Positions 46,301-54,785 are shown, counted from the first letter of the stretch. The stretch: DNA of 64,000 nucleotides from Microbispora sp. ZYX-F-249 (GCF_039649665.1 NZ_JBDJAW010000002.1:62001-126000), one strand, 5' to 3'. The notes: a model not told the origin generated them from the letters alone. Made by a program: numbers and translations.

Positions 46301-47314
46301 ACCGAGTCGCTGCGGATGGAGCAGGAGACCTACGAGCGCACGAAGGAGCTGTTCTTCGACGACCACCCGCGCGTCCTCGCGGCGTCCCACAACCTGGCCG
46401 TCGCCCTGCGGCACGCCGGGGACTTCAACGCCGCCCGCCGGCTCGACCAGGAGACCGCGGACAAGCGTCGCGAGGTGCTCGGCCCCGCCCACCCCTCCAC
46501 GCTCCTATCCGAGGCGAACCTCGCTCTGGACATCCGCGAGGCCGGGGAGTACGCGAAGTCGGCCGACCTGCTGCGCGAGACGCTGAACAGCTACGCCGAG
46601 GTGGCCGGCCCCGAGCTCCCCGACAGGTTGAGCACCGCGCGCAGCCTCGCCGTGTCCCTGCGAGAGACCGGCGCGCTCGCGGAGGCGCGGCGGCTCACCG
46701 AGGCGACCTACGAGCGGTGTCTCCGGCGCTTCGGCCCCGACTCACCCGAGACCGTCGCGTGCAAACTGAGTCTCGCCTGCGATCTCGCCGCGGCGGGCGA
46801 CGCACGGCGGGCGCTCGACCTCGCCGCCGAGGTCCGGGCGAGCTACGAGAGCACGCTGGGCGCGGACAACCCGTACACGCTGATCGCGGCCGGCAACCTC
46901 ACGATCTACCTGCGGCACCTCGGTGAGTTCGCCGAGAGCCGGGCGCTGGGCACCCGTACCCTCCAGACGCTGCGGCGCAGGATCGGGTCCGATCACCCTT
47001 TCTCACTCGCCTGCGCCGTCAACCTGGCCAACGCGCTGGGAGACCTGCAGGACCACGCCGAAGCCGAGAGGCTGCAGCGGGACACCCTCGAACGGCTGCG
47101 CGCGGTTCTCGGCGCCTACCACCCCACGACACTGATCTGCGAGGCCGACCTGGCCGTGACCCTGCGCGACGTCGGGCGGACCGACGAGGCCCGGATGCTG
47201 CGCGAGCCCCTGCTCGTCCAGCTCCGCCGGATCCTCGGGGAGGCGCACCCGGTCATCGGCGCGGTGCTGGACTGGCGCCGCGTCGACCGCGAACTGGAAC
47301 CCCTCCCCTGGTGA
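43388..47314 (+). CDS. fxsT: FxsT: FxSxx-COOH system ATPase/TIR/NB-ARC/TPR protein
   Basis: 1308 residues. Domains in order: MinD/ParA-like P-loop at 1-260 (TFYSYKGGTGRTMALANTAW, deviant Walker A 15-22; VVDWDLESPG), a TIR-like domain at about 333-465 (DRLWADWITAVLTRAGMRV, TVALLSPAYLRSG), NB-ARC from about 480 (P-loop GLGGVGKT 524-531, WLLIFDDAD, LPLAIEQAGAWL), a winged-helix part, and about ten 42-residue TPRs from 870 to the end. It is a STAND-type signalling protein. In the family it accompanies FxsA (peptide), FxsB (radical SAM) and FxsC; here neither A nor B is seen. The start has GGAGG close upstream and overlaps the fxsC relic. Confidence 0.88.
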   Translation: MSEFRDGHIVTFYSYKGGTGRTMALANTAWILASNGHRVLVVDWDLESPGLHKFFRPFLDEEMIAGTAGVIDLIAGFAWASTRPGSRPADWHTRYADVGRHVVPVEWPHFPDGGSLGFLPAGRQDRDYSSLVSTFDWDNFYERLGGGQFLDALRMDMRRGYDYVLIDSRTGLSDVAGICTVHLPDTVVTCFTLSDQSIEGAARVASEIAERFSDRRIRILPVPMRVDDTEKEKLDTGRAFARSRFEEFPSGIGQDQAGSYWGAVEIPYKPFYAYEETLAAFGDAPGSPGSLLAAYERLTNVITGGRVPSLPPLDEDLRLSYRELFVRRRPSLSEDVTLSHVPEDRLWADWITAVLTRAGMRVRTQGGEREEDASGQSRTPEAAGRTVALLSPAYLRSGRARETWRAAGGLAAPSADLVAVRVSDVRLPRPYADPPALDLFRLDEQHAAAALLRALGRPSGAEAAGRGGTPRYPGIQPAIVNLPTRNAAFTGRGEMLERLRDRFAGGSPAVVTQAQEGRAQALLGLGGVGKTQLAIEYAHRFMSDYDVVWWVPAEQPELLNGAMADLAERLGMRIGDNLAEAALAAKDALGRGEPYARWLLIFDDADSAEDVQTYLPGGTGHVLITSRSQAWSRIAMPLEVDVFTREESLEHLRRRVADLSDGDAGRVAAALGDLPLAIEQAGAWLQESGMSVDEYVGTLSEQLERTLALGDSPTYPTSVAATWNVSIERLREKSPAAVRLLQLLAFFAAEPVSLSMLYGDETVRCLIPYDDSLREKIMIGRLVRELHRFALAKVDQRNSSVQVHRLVQAVLRDQMDDDERERTVHEVHRILLGARPREGGTDDPGNWPRYDEIWPHLAPSSAQDCDEEETRQLLVDRVRYLWRRGEFDRALDLGRRLEELWIRKLGDYDRQTLHLRFHLGNVLRSQGRYREACDLNRAILEDQRRVLPDPHPHTLQTAGSLAADLRALGEPTESLRMEQETYERTKELFFDDHPRVLAASHNLAVALRHAGDFNAARRLDQETADKRREVLGPAHPSTLLSEANLALDIREAGEYAKSADLLRETLNSYAEVAGPELPDRLSTARSLAVSLRETGALAEARRLTEATYERCLRRFGPDSPETVACKLSLACDLAAAGDARRALDLAAEVRASYESTLGADNPYTLIAAGNLTIYLRHLGEFAESRALGTRTLQTLRRRIGSDHPFSLACAVNLANALGDLQDHAEAERLQRDTLERLRAVLGAYHPTTLICEADLAVTLRDVGRTDEARMLREPLLVQLRRILGEAHPVIGAVLDWRRVDRELEPLPW

Positions 47315-47404
47315 CCGGGCCTGGCCGGGTGACCGGGCAGCCCCCGGCGATCAGGCCGCCCCGCAAGCTGTCGGGGCATCGGCTGCGCCTTCGCTTCCCG
47401 TGCG

Positions 47405-47611
47405 GAGCCCGAGCCGCGTCTCTCCTTCGAGGACCACGAGATCGAGCAGCTTGCGATGATGGAGCAGGAACGGTGGCTGCGGCACCTGGTCGCCGACCGG
47501 GACGCGCTGTCGGCGCGTGGGTTCGGCGGCACGGCCGACGTCGTCGTGCACGTCCGCGAGCGGGAGACGCGCGTGCTGGTGCTCTGGCCGCCCGGCTCGC
47601 GAAGAGGCTGA
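47405..47611 (+). pseudogene. Fragment with a RyR-like domain
   Basis: A 68-codon frame without a start codon: RLSFEDHEIEQLAMMEQERW then LRHLVADRDAL, a RyR-domain helix pair (the EIExLAxxxHexW pattern with Gln for His), then ADVVVHVRERETRVLVLW and a stop at 47609-47611. It resembles the C-terminal end of a larger RyR-domain protein that has lost its front. The 90 bases before it hold no gene. Its location directly after fxsT suggests more of the former cluster has decayed. Assignment rests on a short match. Confidence 0.45.
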
Positions 47612-47628
47612 CAAGGAGGGGCCGGAGG

Positions 47629-48672
47629 GTGAGCCTGACGGCAGGCAGGATCCGGCGGGTGGACGCGCTGCGCGGGTTCGCCGTGTGCGGGATCATGCTC
47701 GTCAACGCGTGGCAGCAGACGGTGCGGCGGGCGCCCACCTCGCTGGACTGGGTGATGACGAACCTGTTCCAGAGCCGCTTCTACCCGATGTTCGCCTTCC
47801 TGTTCGGGCTGTCCTTCGCGCTGTTCCTGCGCTCGGCGCGGCGGCGCACGCGGCGCCCGCGCGTCGTCATGCTCCGGCGCCTGGCCGTGCTCGCCGTGCT
47901 GGGCGCGGCGCACACCCTGATCGACCCGGGCGAGGTGCTGCTGCCGTACGCGCTGCTGGGGGCGCTCGTCCTGCTGCCGGCGAGCCTCCTGCCCCGGTGG
48001 GCTGTGCTGCTGGCCGGCTCCGGCACGCTGGTCGCCTCCGTGCTCGACTCCCACCCGTACGTGCTGATCACCGCGTTGTTCCTGCTCGGCCTGGCCGCCG
48101 CCCCGGGTACGGAGCCGGGAAGAGGACCGACGCGCCTCGGCGGGGCGGACGGCCTGGGCAGCGGGCCGTTCCTCGGCGTCGTGTGCGGGGCGGCTGCCGT
48201 GCTCGCGGCCTGGCTGACCTGGTGGTGGAACCACGCACCGCCCGGCGGCGGGGTCTACCAGGCGGCGGCGCTGTGCGGGGCGGTCGCGTACGCGGCGGCG
48301 TTCCTGTTGCTCGCCCGGCGCGCCACCCTGTTCGAGACGCTGGGACGGATGACGCTGACCAACTACGTGACGGGCACGACGGTGATCGTGGTGGCGATGC
48401 CGCTGCTGGAGGCCGACGACACGGGAGCCGCCCTCGTGGTGCTCGCCGCCGTCACCGTCGCCGCGCAGGCGGTCTTCTGCCGGTGGTGGCTCGCCCGGCA
48501 CCGGTACGGCCCGCTGGAATGGGTGTGGCGCACGCTCACCTGGTGGGGCACTTCGCGGGGCATCTGGTGGGGTGTGGAGACGACCGGGCAGACTGTGGTC
48601 CGTGACCCGCGTAGCGCTGTGCCAGATCCCCGTCGACCACGACCCGGAGACCAACCTCGCGACCGTGCGTGA
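47629..48672 (+). CDS. DUF418 membrane protein
   Basis: 347 residues from a GTG at 47629 with AAGGAGG 9 bases upstream. About eight hydrophobic segments; the N-terminal RRVDALRGFAVCGIMLVNAW, then RFYPMFAFLFGLSFALFLRS, and the C-terminal DUF418 block TLGRMTLTNYVTGTTV to LEWVWRTLTWW. DUF418 proteins are unassigned relatives of acyltransferase-3 enzymes. The last 40 residues are polar and overlap the start of the next gene by 71 bases, so the true protein may function without them. Confidence 0.82.
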   Translation: MSLTAGRIRRVDALRGFAVCGIMLVNAWQQTVRRAPTSLDWVMTNLFQSRFYPMFAFLFGLSFALFLRSARRRTRRPRVVMLRRLAVLAVLGAAHTLIDPGEVLLPYALLGALVLLPASLLPRWAVLLAGSGTLVASVLDSHPYVLITALFLLGLAAAPGTEPGRGPTRLGGADGLGSGPFLGVVCGAAAVLAAWLTWWWNHAPPGGGVYQAAALCGAVAYAAAFLLLARRATLFETLGRMTLTNYVTGTTVIVVAMPLLEADDTGAALVVLAAVTVAAQAVFCRWWLARHRYGPLEWVWRTLTWWGTSRGIWWGVETTGQTVVRDPRSAVPDPRRPRPGDQPRDRA

Positions 48673-49393
48673 CGCTCTCGCGCGGGCGCGGGGAGCGGAC
48701 CTCGCCGTGTTCCCCGAAGCGACGCTCGCCCGGTTCGGCCCGCGGATCGTCGAGACGGCCCAGCCGCTCGACGGCCCGTTCGTCACCGGCCTCGCCGAGG
48801 CGGCGCGGGAACACGGCACCGCGGTCATCGCCGGCGTCTTCGAGCCCGCCGCGGACGGCAGGGTCTGGAACACCGCGGTCGCCCTGCGCGAGGACGGCTC
48901 GCTCGCGGCGGCCTACCGGAAGATCCATCTGTTCGACTCCTTCGGCGCGAAGGAGTCGAAACTGGTCGCGCCGGGAGACGAGCCGGCGGTGGTGGAGCTG
49001 GCCGGGCTCAGGATCGGGCTGATCACCTGTTACGACGTCCGCTTCCCCGAACTGGCCCGCGCACTGGTCGACCGTGGCGCGGACACGTTCGCGGTGATCG
49101 CCGCCTGGGGCTCGGGGCCGCTGAAGGAGGACCACTGGACGACCCTCGTCAGGGCGAGGGCCATCGAGAACACCACCTGGACCATCGCGGTCGGCCAGGC
49201 GCCCAACCCTGCCATACCGGACGGGTTCGGTGTGGGCCGCAGCATGCTCGTCGACCCGATGGGGGTCGCCCGCCACGACCTGGGCACGGGCCCCGGCGTG
49301 CTGCCGGCGGAGATCGACGCGGCGTGGACCGAGACCGCGCGCGCGACCCTCCCCTCGCTCGAACACCGCCGGCTCGGAGCCGGCAGATCGTAA
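48602..49393 (+). CDS. Carbon-nitrogen hydrolase (nitrilase superfamily)
   Basis: 263 residues from a GTG at 48602 (TRVALCQIPVDHD). Catalytic triad visible: Glu in AVFPEATLARF, Lys in YRKIHLFDSFG, Cys in ITCYDVRFPE. The protein is close to the Nit1/Nit2 (omega-amidase, deaminated-glutathione amidase) branch, which cleaves amides rather than nitriles. It overlaps the DUF418 gene by 71 bases on the same strand in another frame. Cytoplasmic; substrate open. Confidence 0.9.
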   Translation: MTRVALCQIPVDHDPETNLATVRDALARARGADLAVFPEATLARFGPRIVETAQPLDGPFVTGLAEAAREHGTAVIAGVFEPAADGRVWNTAVALREDGSLAAAYRKIHLFDSFGAKESKLVAPGDEPAVVELAGLRIGLITCYDVRFPELARALVDRGADTFAVIAAWGSGPLKEDHWTTLVRARAIENTTWTIAVGQAPNPAIPDGFGVGRSMLVDPMGVARHDLGTGPGVLPAEIDAAWTETARATLPSLEHRRLGAGRS

Positions 49394-49403
49394 ACTTGGC
49401 CCC

Positions 49404-49862
49404 ATGAGCGAGCCGGGACGCAGGACGCGGATGCAGAAGGTGGTTCCGCCGCGGCTGCTCGTGCCGTACCTGTCGGGCCGCCGGACGATCATCTCCGGAT
49501 ACGTCTACCGGGTGCAGGACTGCGACCGCCTCACCACCCCCGCCGCGCTCGTCGAGGCCCTCGACCTGTGCTTCGACGGATCGGAGCTGACACCGGACGT
49601 GCCCGAGCTGTACATCATGCGCTGGGACGCACGGGACATCGACACTTACGTCGTCCCGTACGGGCCGCACATGGGCGGTGATTGGAGCGATGCACCGCCC
49701 TTCACCGGGAACGGCTTCACCGCCTCGCGCGAGCAGGTGGTGCCGCAGTTCCACACGATGCCCATGCCGATCCCGGCGGGCGCGGAGATCGTGCACCTCA
49801 CCGCGGCCGGGGAGCGTCCCTTCGCCGGGTACGACGGCCTGACCTGGCGGCCGGCGCGATGA
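49404..49862 (+). CDS. Protein of unknown function, operon partner A
   Basis: 152 residues from the ATG at 49404. TAAACT (49391-49396) lies 7 bases upstream and there is no SD, so the transcript is probably leaderless. The sequence (VVPPRLLVPYLSGRRTIISG, VYRVQDCDRLTTP, MRWDARDIDTYVVPYG, FTASREQVVPQFHTMPMPIP) contains many Tyr, Trp and Pro and no membrane segment. I recognise no family. Its end overlaps the next gene by 4 bases (ATGA), so the two are translationally coupled. Confidence 0.65.
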   Translation: MSEPGRRTRMQKVVPPRLLVPYLSGRRTIISGYVYRVQDCDRLTTPAALVEALDLCFDGSELTPDVPELYIMRWDARDIDTYVVPYGPHMGGDWSDAPPFTGNGFTASREQVVPQFHTMPMPIPAGAEIVHLTAAGERPFAGYDGLTWRPAR

Positions 49863-50323
49863 GCGAGATCGAGCCGGTCGGCCTGGGATTCGTCGCCCGC
49901 TACCGCGACCGTGACTACGCCGCCGCGGTCGGGCCCGGCGGCGACGACGTGGTGCTGTTCAGCGAGACCCCGCAGGAGGGCTTCACCGCCGCCGGCGGCT
50001 ACTGGCGGCTGCGGGTGAACCGCTCCACGCTGGAGCGGCTCACCCTGCTGCGCACGGTCGGCGCCTTCGGGGGCGAGCCGTGCCTCGTGCTCGACGAGGA
50101 CGACGGCGGCGACGGCGGCGAGGGCGGCCTGCACATCGCCTACACCGGCCACAACGGCCTGAAGGCCGAGGCGCTCGGCTACTGGCTTGTGGACCACGGC
50201 GCGTACGAGGTGGTCGTGCCCCGCGACGAGGTGCACGCGATCCGGGTGGAGCGCGTGCCCGTGCCGCTCGCTCCTGACCGGGCGGACGGTCAGGAGACCT
50301 CTCAGCAGCCCAGCGGGCGGTAG
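49859..50323 (+). CDS. Protein of unknown function, operon partner B
   Basis: 154 residues; ATG overlapping the stop of partner A as ATGA. MSEIEPVGLGFVARYRDRDY, GGDDVVLFSETPQEGFTAAG, an acidic Gly/Asp loop (DEDDGGDGGEGG), and HIAYTGHNGLKAEALGYWLV. Soluble, acidic, no known family. An acidic protein always made with a partner is compatible with an enzyme-regulator or toxin-immunity pair, but nothing in the sequence demonstrates it. A duplicated hairpin terminator follows. Confidence 0.65.
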   Translation: MSEIEPVGLGFVARYRDRDYAAAVGPGGDDVVLFSETPQEGFTAAGGYWRLRVNRSTLERLTLLRTVGAFGGEPCLVLDEDDGGDGGEGGLHIAYTGHNGLKAEALGYWLVDHGAYEVVVPRDEVHAIRVERVPVPLAPDRADGQETSQQPSGR

Positions 50324-50345
50324 CGGGCGAGCCGCGCCGTCGTCC

Positions 50346-50431
50346 ACGTCGCCGCCGGACGGTCCGGCGGCCCCTGCCCCCGGCTCGGACGTCGCCGCCG
50401 GACGGTCCGGCGGCCCCTGCCCCCGGCTCGG
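50346..50431. repeat. Tandem duplication of a 43-bp hairpin terminator
   Basis: Two identical 43-bp copies (50346-50388, 50389-50431), each with a 10-base inverted repeat (GCCGCCGGAC / GTCCGGCGGC). They stand between the unknown operon and the converging small gene, so transcription from the left meets two terminators in a row. The other bases of this 238-base gap hold nothing else I recognise. Confidence 0.85.
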
Positions 50432-50561
50432 ACGCGGGCGCGGCCCACGCCGTCGACCAGAGCGGATCGGGCGCCCGCGTCCGGCCCGGTCACGGCGGCC
50501 GCGCCCCCGCTCGGCCGGCCGGGGCGTCGTCGTCCTGGCCCGGCCCGGGGTCACGAACGCG

Positions 50562-50717
50562 TCAGCGGTGGGTGCGATGGCCGCGCCACTGGTCCATCAG
50601 CCGGCGCATCCGCTGCCGGTTCTCCGGATCACGCGTCATGGTCTTGGCCTTCTCGACGTTCTCCCGGCCCTTGGGGCTCTGCAGGTACTCCCTGATGCGC
50701 TGCACGATAGATGCCAT
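50562..50717 (-). CDS. Small basic protein (51 aa)
   Basis: Starts at ATG 50717 after GGTGAG and ends with TGA at 50562. MASIVQRIREYLQSPKGREN, VEKAKTMTRDPENRQRMRRL, then MDQWRGHRTHR: wholly helical, highly charged, net basic. The codon use is that of a real actinomycete gene. Such proteins are widespread in Streptomyces relatives and have no function assigned; the charge would suit binding of nucleic acid or a partner protein. Divergent promoter space of 200 bases separates it from the next gene on the same strand. Confidence 0.6.
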   Translation of the reverse strand: MASIVQRIREYLQSPKGRENVEKAKTMTRDPENRQRMRRLMDQWRGHRTHR

Positions 50718-50917
50718 TTGTAGCTCACCATCCCTTTTGTGCCGTCACTGGACGGCTACCCACGGACACCGCCGCCAATCACCGGTGCGAGAGCGCACGG
50801 AACGGTCCGGCGAAACCCGGGGACGATGCAGAAGAACCTCCTCGGGGCGGCCGAGGCCCGGCGGCTCGTGCGGGCACAGGGGCGGGGGCCGCGTGAGCGC
50901 CGCCCTTCCGGCTCGTG

Positions 50918-52750
50918 TCAGACGGTGTCCACCTCCGCGTACGGGAGGCCGCCGGAGAGTTTGGGATAGCCGGGGCCGCGGTCGAAGAAGGCGGGGGGAC
51001 GCGTTTCGCGCAGCCGCTCCCGCAAGCGCTCGGTCGCCTCCGCGTCCACCACGACGCTGTCGCGGGTGCCGGTCAGCACGACGCCGTAGTCCTCCCGCGC
51101 GCCCTCGAACGAGACCTTCCCGTCGCGGACGTCGGCGGCCACCGTCTCGGCCGGCCGGTCGTACGGCGAGCCCCAGCCGCCTCCGCCCGTCGTCCGGATG
51201 CGGATGACCTGCCCGGCGCGTACGGGGAAGTCGTCGACCAGGCCCTCCATCTCCACACCGTCCACGGTGACCTGGAAGGGACGGCCCGCCCGGCCGCCGT
51301 TCACACCCCAGCACGACAGGATCGAGCGGTCGGCGATCGACATGAAGGAGGCGTCGCGCAGCATGCGGATGTGCTTGTCGTAGCCGAGCCCGCCGCGGAA
51401 CTCCCCCGGGCCGCCGCTGTCCACGGCCAGGCCCAGCCGCTCCACCCGGAACGGCCAGCGCGCCTCGGCGAACTCCACCGGGATGTTGCGGCTGTCGGGC
51501 ACCACGTGGATGGTGTCCTCCCCGTCGGCGTACCAGCGCCCGCCCGACCCGCCGCCCAGCACCTCGCGCATGAGGTAGGGCCCGTCGTCCGACTCGCCGT
51601 ACACGCCGGTGTAGCGGATGGTCTCCTGGTCGGCCGGCATGCGGCCGCCGGTCGCCTTGGCGAGCACGCCGGCCAGCACCCCGAGCAGTCGCAGGATCAC
51701 GAACGTACGGGCGTTGGTGGGCGCGGGGAAGATCGGCGTGAGCAGCGTGCCCTTCTCCGGGAAGACCATCTTGATCAGTGGCACGACGCCCTCGTTGACG
51801 TCGAGCTGGGCCATCCGCTCGGGGGTGTCGGCGAGGTTGCGCAGGATCGGCGCCAGCCACTTCTTCAGGAACACCCCGTCGGCGTAGTCGCCCGCGTGGT
51901 TGATCGGCCCCTTGGCCTGCGGTGAGGTGCCGGTGAAGTCGATGGTCAGCGGCGTGTCCGCCGAGTGGTCGACGGTGAGCGTGATCCGCTGGGCGTGCAG
52001 GCGCGGCTCGTCCACGCCGTCATGCTCGGCGTAGTCCTCCCAGACGTGCACACCCTCGGGGATCTTGGCGAGCAGCTCGCGGCGGAAGGTCTCGGTCGTC
52101 TTGCCGACGATCGCGTCGAAGCACACCTCGACCGCCTCCCGGCCGTAGCGGCCGAACAGCTCGCCGAGCCGCCGCGCGCCCATGAGGCAGGCCGAGCACT
52201 CGGCGTCGAGGTCGCCGGCGAGGCTGTCGGGCATGCGGGAGTTGCGCGTCATGATCGTGAGCGCGGCACGGTTGGGCACCCCCTGGTCCCACAGCTTGAT
52301 CGGCGGGACCATCAGGCCCTCCTCGAACGCGCTGCGCGCGTGCGACGGCATGGAACCCGGCACGGCGCCGCCGATGTCGTCGTGGTGACCGAACGCCTGG
52401 ACGAACGCGACGACCTCGCCCTCGTGGAAGACCGGCACCGTCACGCACAGGTCGGGCAGGTGCCCGATGCCGCCCTCGGACAGGTACACGTCGTTGTGGA
52501 AGAACACGTCGCCCGGGCGCATCGTGTCCACCGGGAAGTCACGGACGACCGGCTGCACCAGCGCCGAGTAGGACCGCCCGGTCAGCTTGCGCATCCGCAC
52601 GTCGTGGATGCCGGCGCGGAAGTCGTGGGCGTCGCGGATCATGGGCGACCTCGCCGTCCGCGCGATCGCCGTCTCCACCTCCTTCTCCACCGAGGCGAGC
52701 GTGCCTTCCACGATCTCCACGAGCACGGGGTCGGCGGTCCTACCGGTCAT
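50918..52750 (-). CDS. Hydantoinase B/oxoprolinase-family subunit
   Basis: 610 residues. DPVLVEIVEGTLASVEKEVE, FHNDVYLSEGGIGHLPDL, FGHHDDIGGAVPGSMP (the conserved HxDxGG block), PTNARTF and TTGGGGWGSPYDRP are typical of HyuB. With HyuA it forms an ATP-dependent amidase acting on 5-oxoproline, N-methylhydantoin or related cyclic amides. It starts inside the last bases of hyuA (11-base overlap), so a fixed ratio is expected. Close to 40% longer copies exist in eukaryotic fusions; here the two subunits are separate. Confidence 0.92.
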   Translation of the reverse strand: MTGRTADPVLVEIVEGTLASVEKEVETAIARTARSPMIRDAHDFRAGIHDVRMRKLTGRSYSALVQPVVRDFPVDTMRPGDVFFHNDVYLSEGGIGHLPDLCVTVPVFHEGEVVAFVQAFGHHDDIGGAVPGSMPSHARSAFEEGLMVPPIKLWDQGVPNRAALTIMTRNSRMPDSLAGDLDAECSACLMGARRLGELFGRYGREAVEVCFDAIVGKTTETFRRELLAKIPEGVHVWEDYAEHDGVDEPRLHAQRITLTVDHSADTPLTIDFTGTSPQAKGPINHAGDYADGVFLKKWLAPILRNLADTPERMAQLDVNEGVVPLIKMVFPEKGTLLTPIFPAPTNARTFVILRLLGVLAGVLAKATGGRMPADQETIRYTGVYGESDDGPYLMREVLGGGSGGRWYADGEDTIHVVPDSRNIPVEFAEARWPFRVERLGLAVDSGGPGEFRGGLGYDKHIRMLRDASFMSIADRSILSCWGVNGGRAGRPFQVTVDGVEMEGLVDDFPVRAGQVIRIRTTGGGGWGSPYDRPAETVAADVRDGKVSFEGAREDYGVVLTGTRDSVVVDAEATERLRERLRETRPPAFFDRGPGYPKLSGGLPYAEVDTV

Positions 52751-54785
52751 CGCTCACCACCACGAGGTTGCCGTAGTCGTCCATGGTCGCCGTGAAGCCG
52801 GGATGCACCGGCAGGGTCGAGCCGTACTCCTCGATCACGGCGGGGCCGCGCACGACCGCGCCCGCGCCGAGGTCGCCCCGGCGGTAGATCACGGTGCGGC
52901 CCCACCGCTCGTAGTAGACGTCGCGGGTCGCGACCGGGCTCGGCTCGTCCTCCTGGCGGGGCCTGCGCGCGATCTTCGGCCGGACGATCGGGCCGATGCC
53001 GGACACCCGGAGGTTGACCCACTCGACGGCGTGCCGGGGATCGGCACGGTAGCCGTACCCGTAGAGCCTCTCGTGCTCGGCGTGGAACCGCTCGGCGACC
53101 GCGCCGAGCCACGCCTCGTCCAAGGGGCCGTCGGGGGCGGGCACGCGCACCTCGTACGCCTGGCCGTAGTAGCGCAGGTCGGCGCTGCGCGCGTACACGT
53201 GCTCGGCGAAGCCCTCACGGTCGAGCGCGGCGGCGGCCTGGGCCTCCAGGTCGCCGAGGATGTCGGCGACCGCCTCGGGCGAGGGGTCGCGGGCGACGTG
53301 CGTGCGGACGTAGTCGTTCTTCACGTCGACGGTGAGCAGGCCGAACGCGGACACGTTCCCGGGGTCCGGCGGGACGATCGCGGCCGGCAGGCCGAGGATG
53401 TCGATGAGGCGGCAGGCCAGCAGCGGCCCCGATCCACCGAAGGCGACCATCGGGAAGTCCCGCACGTCGAGGCCGCGCTGCACGGTGATCTGCCGGATCG
53501 CGTTCGACTGGTTGAACGCGCTGATCTCCAGGATGCCGGTGGCGCAGCGCTCCGGGGTCAGCCCCAGCCGGTCCGCCAGCGCCGCCACGCCCGCCCGCGC
53601 GGCGGCGACGTCGAGGGGGATCTCGCCGCCGAGCAGATGCGGAGGCACCCGCCCGAGGAAGACGTGCGCGTCGGTCACGGTCACCTCGGTGCCGCCCCTG
53701 CCGTAGCAGATCGGGCCGGGATCCGCGCCCGCCGACCTCGGGCCGACCTTCAGCGTCCCCTCGGGCGAGATCCAGGCGATCGACCCGCCGCCCGCCCCGA
53801 CCGTGACGATGTCGATCATGGGGATCTTGCACGGGTAGCGGCCGATGCTGCCCTCGGTCGTCAGCGACGGCTCCCCGTCCACCACGACCGCCACGTCGGT
53901 CGAGGTGCCGCCCCCGTCGAGGGTGATGACGCTCGGGTGCCCGGCGGTCCCCGCGACGAGCGCCGCGCCGAGCGCCCCCGCCGCCGGGCCGGACAGCACG
54001 GTCGTGATCGGCTGGTGCACCACCTCGGCCGCCGACAGCACGCCGCCGTTGCTCTTCATGACCGAGAACGGCCGGCCGAGCCGCTCCGACAGGTTGTCGA
54101 TGTACCGCCGCATGATCGGCTTGACCGCCGCGTCCACCAGCGTGGTCACCGACCGCTCGTACTCGCGGTACTCCCGCAGCACGTCGCTCGACAGCGACAC
54201 GACCGCCTCGGGGTGCTCGCGCTCCAGCACCTCGCGCATCCGCCGCTCGTGTTCCGGGTTGGCGTAGGAGTGCAGGAAGCACACCCCGATCGCGGTGACG
54301 CCGCGCTCCCTGAACCACCGGGCGGCCCGTACGGCCTGCGCCTCGTCGAACGGCCGGACCTCCCGGCCGAGGTGGTCGAGCCGTCCGCCCACGGTACGCA
54401 CCCGGTGCACGGGCACGATCCGCGGGGGTTTGACCCAGAAATAGGAGTTGCCGTAGCCGTCCGGCACGCTCTGCCGCGCGATCTCCAGGACGAACTCGAA
54501 GCCCTCCGTGGTGACGAACCCCAGGTGTGACGTGCCGTCCGGACGGTCCTCCAGCAACTGGTTGGTGGCGACGGTGGTGCCGTGGACGAGGGCGGAGACG
54601 GCGTCGAGGGCACGGGACCCCGCGTGGGCCTCGAGCACCTTGTGCACGCCTGCCATGAACCCGTCGGCCGGGTTGGCGGGAGTCGAGGGAGTCTTGGTCG
54701 TGACGATCCGGCCGGACTCCTCGTCGACGAGCACGACGTCGGTGAAGGTGCCGCCCGTGTCGACCCCGATGCGGACGCTAGGCAT
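52740..54785 (-). CDS. Hydantoinase A/oxoprolinase-family subunit
   Basis: 681 residues. N-terminal actin-like ATPase signature IGVDTGGTFTDVVLVDEESG, HGTTVATNQLLED, the ITLDGGGTSTDVAVV block, and DIVTVGAGGGSIAW. With HyuB it hydrolyses a cyclic amide or hydantoin at the cost of ATP. First gene of the two-gene operon. The sub-type cannot be assigned from sequence: acetone carboxylase or acetophenone carboxylase subunits use the same fold, but those carry additional partner genes not present here. Confidence 0.92.
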   Translation of the reverse strand: MPSVRIGVDTGGTFTDVVLVDEESGRIVTTKTPSTPANPADGFMAGVHKVLEAHAGSRALDAVSALVHGTTVATNQLLEDRPDGTSHLGFVTTEGFEFVLEIARQSVPDGYGNSYFWVKPPRIVPVHRVRTVGGRLDHLGREVRPFDEAQAVRAARWFRERGVTAIGVCFLHSYANPEHERRMREVLEREHPEAVVSLSSDVLREYREYERSVTTLVDAAVKPIMRRYIDNLSERLGRPFSVMKSNGGVLSAAEVVHQPITTVLSGPAAGALGAALVAGTAGHPSVITLDGGGTSTDVAVVVDGEPSLTTEGSIGRYPCKIPMIDIVTVGAGGGSIAWISPEGTLKVGPRSAGADPGPICYGRGGTEVTVTDAHVFLGRVPPHLLGGEIPLDVAAARAGVAALADRLGLTPERCATGILEISAFNQSNAIRQITVQRGLDVRDFPMVAFGGSGPLLACRLIDILGLPAAIVPPDPGNVSAFGLLTVDVKNDYVRTHVARDPSPEAVADILGDLEAQAAAALDREGFAEHVYARSADLRYYGQAYEVRVPAPDGPLDEAWLGAVAERFHAEHERLYGYGYRADPRHAVEWVNLRVSGIGPIVRPKIARRPRQEDEPSPVATRDVYYERWGRTVIYRRGDLGAGAVVRGPAVIEEYGSTLPVHPGFTATMDDYGNLVVVSDDR

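Noticed and set aside
47315-47404. Possible gene start before the RyR fragment
   Set aside because: No start codon or SD in frame and no similarity; treated as the eroded front of a pseudogene.
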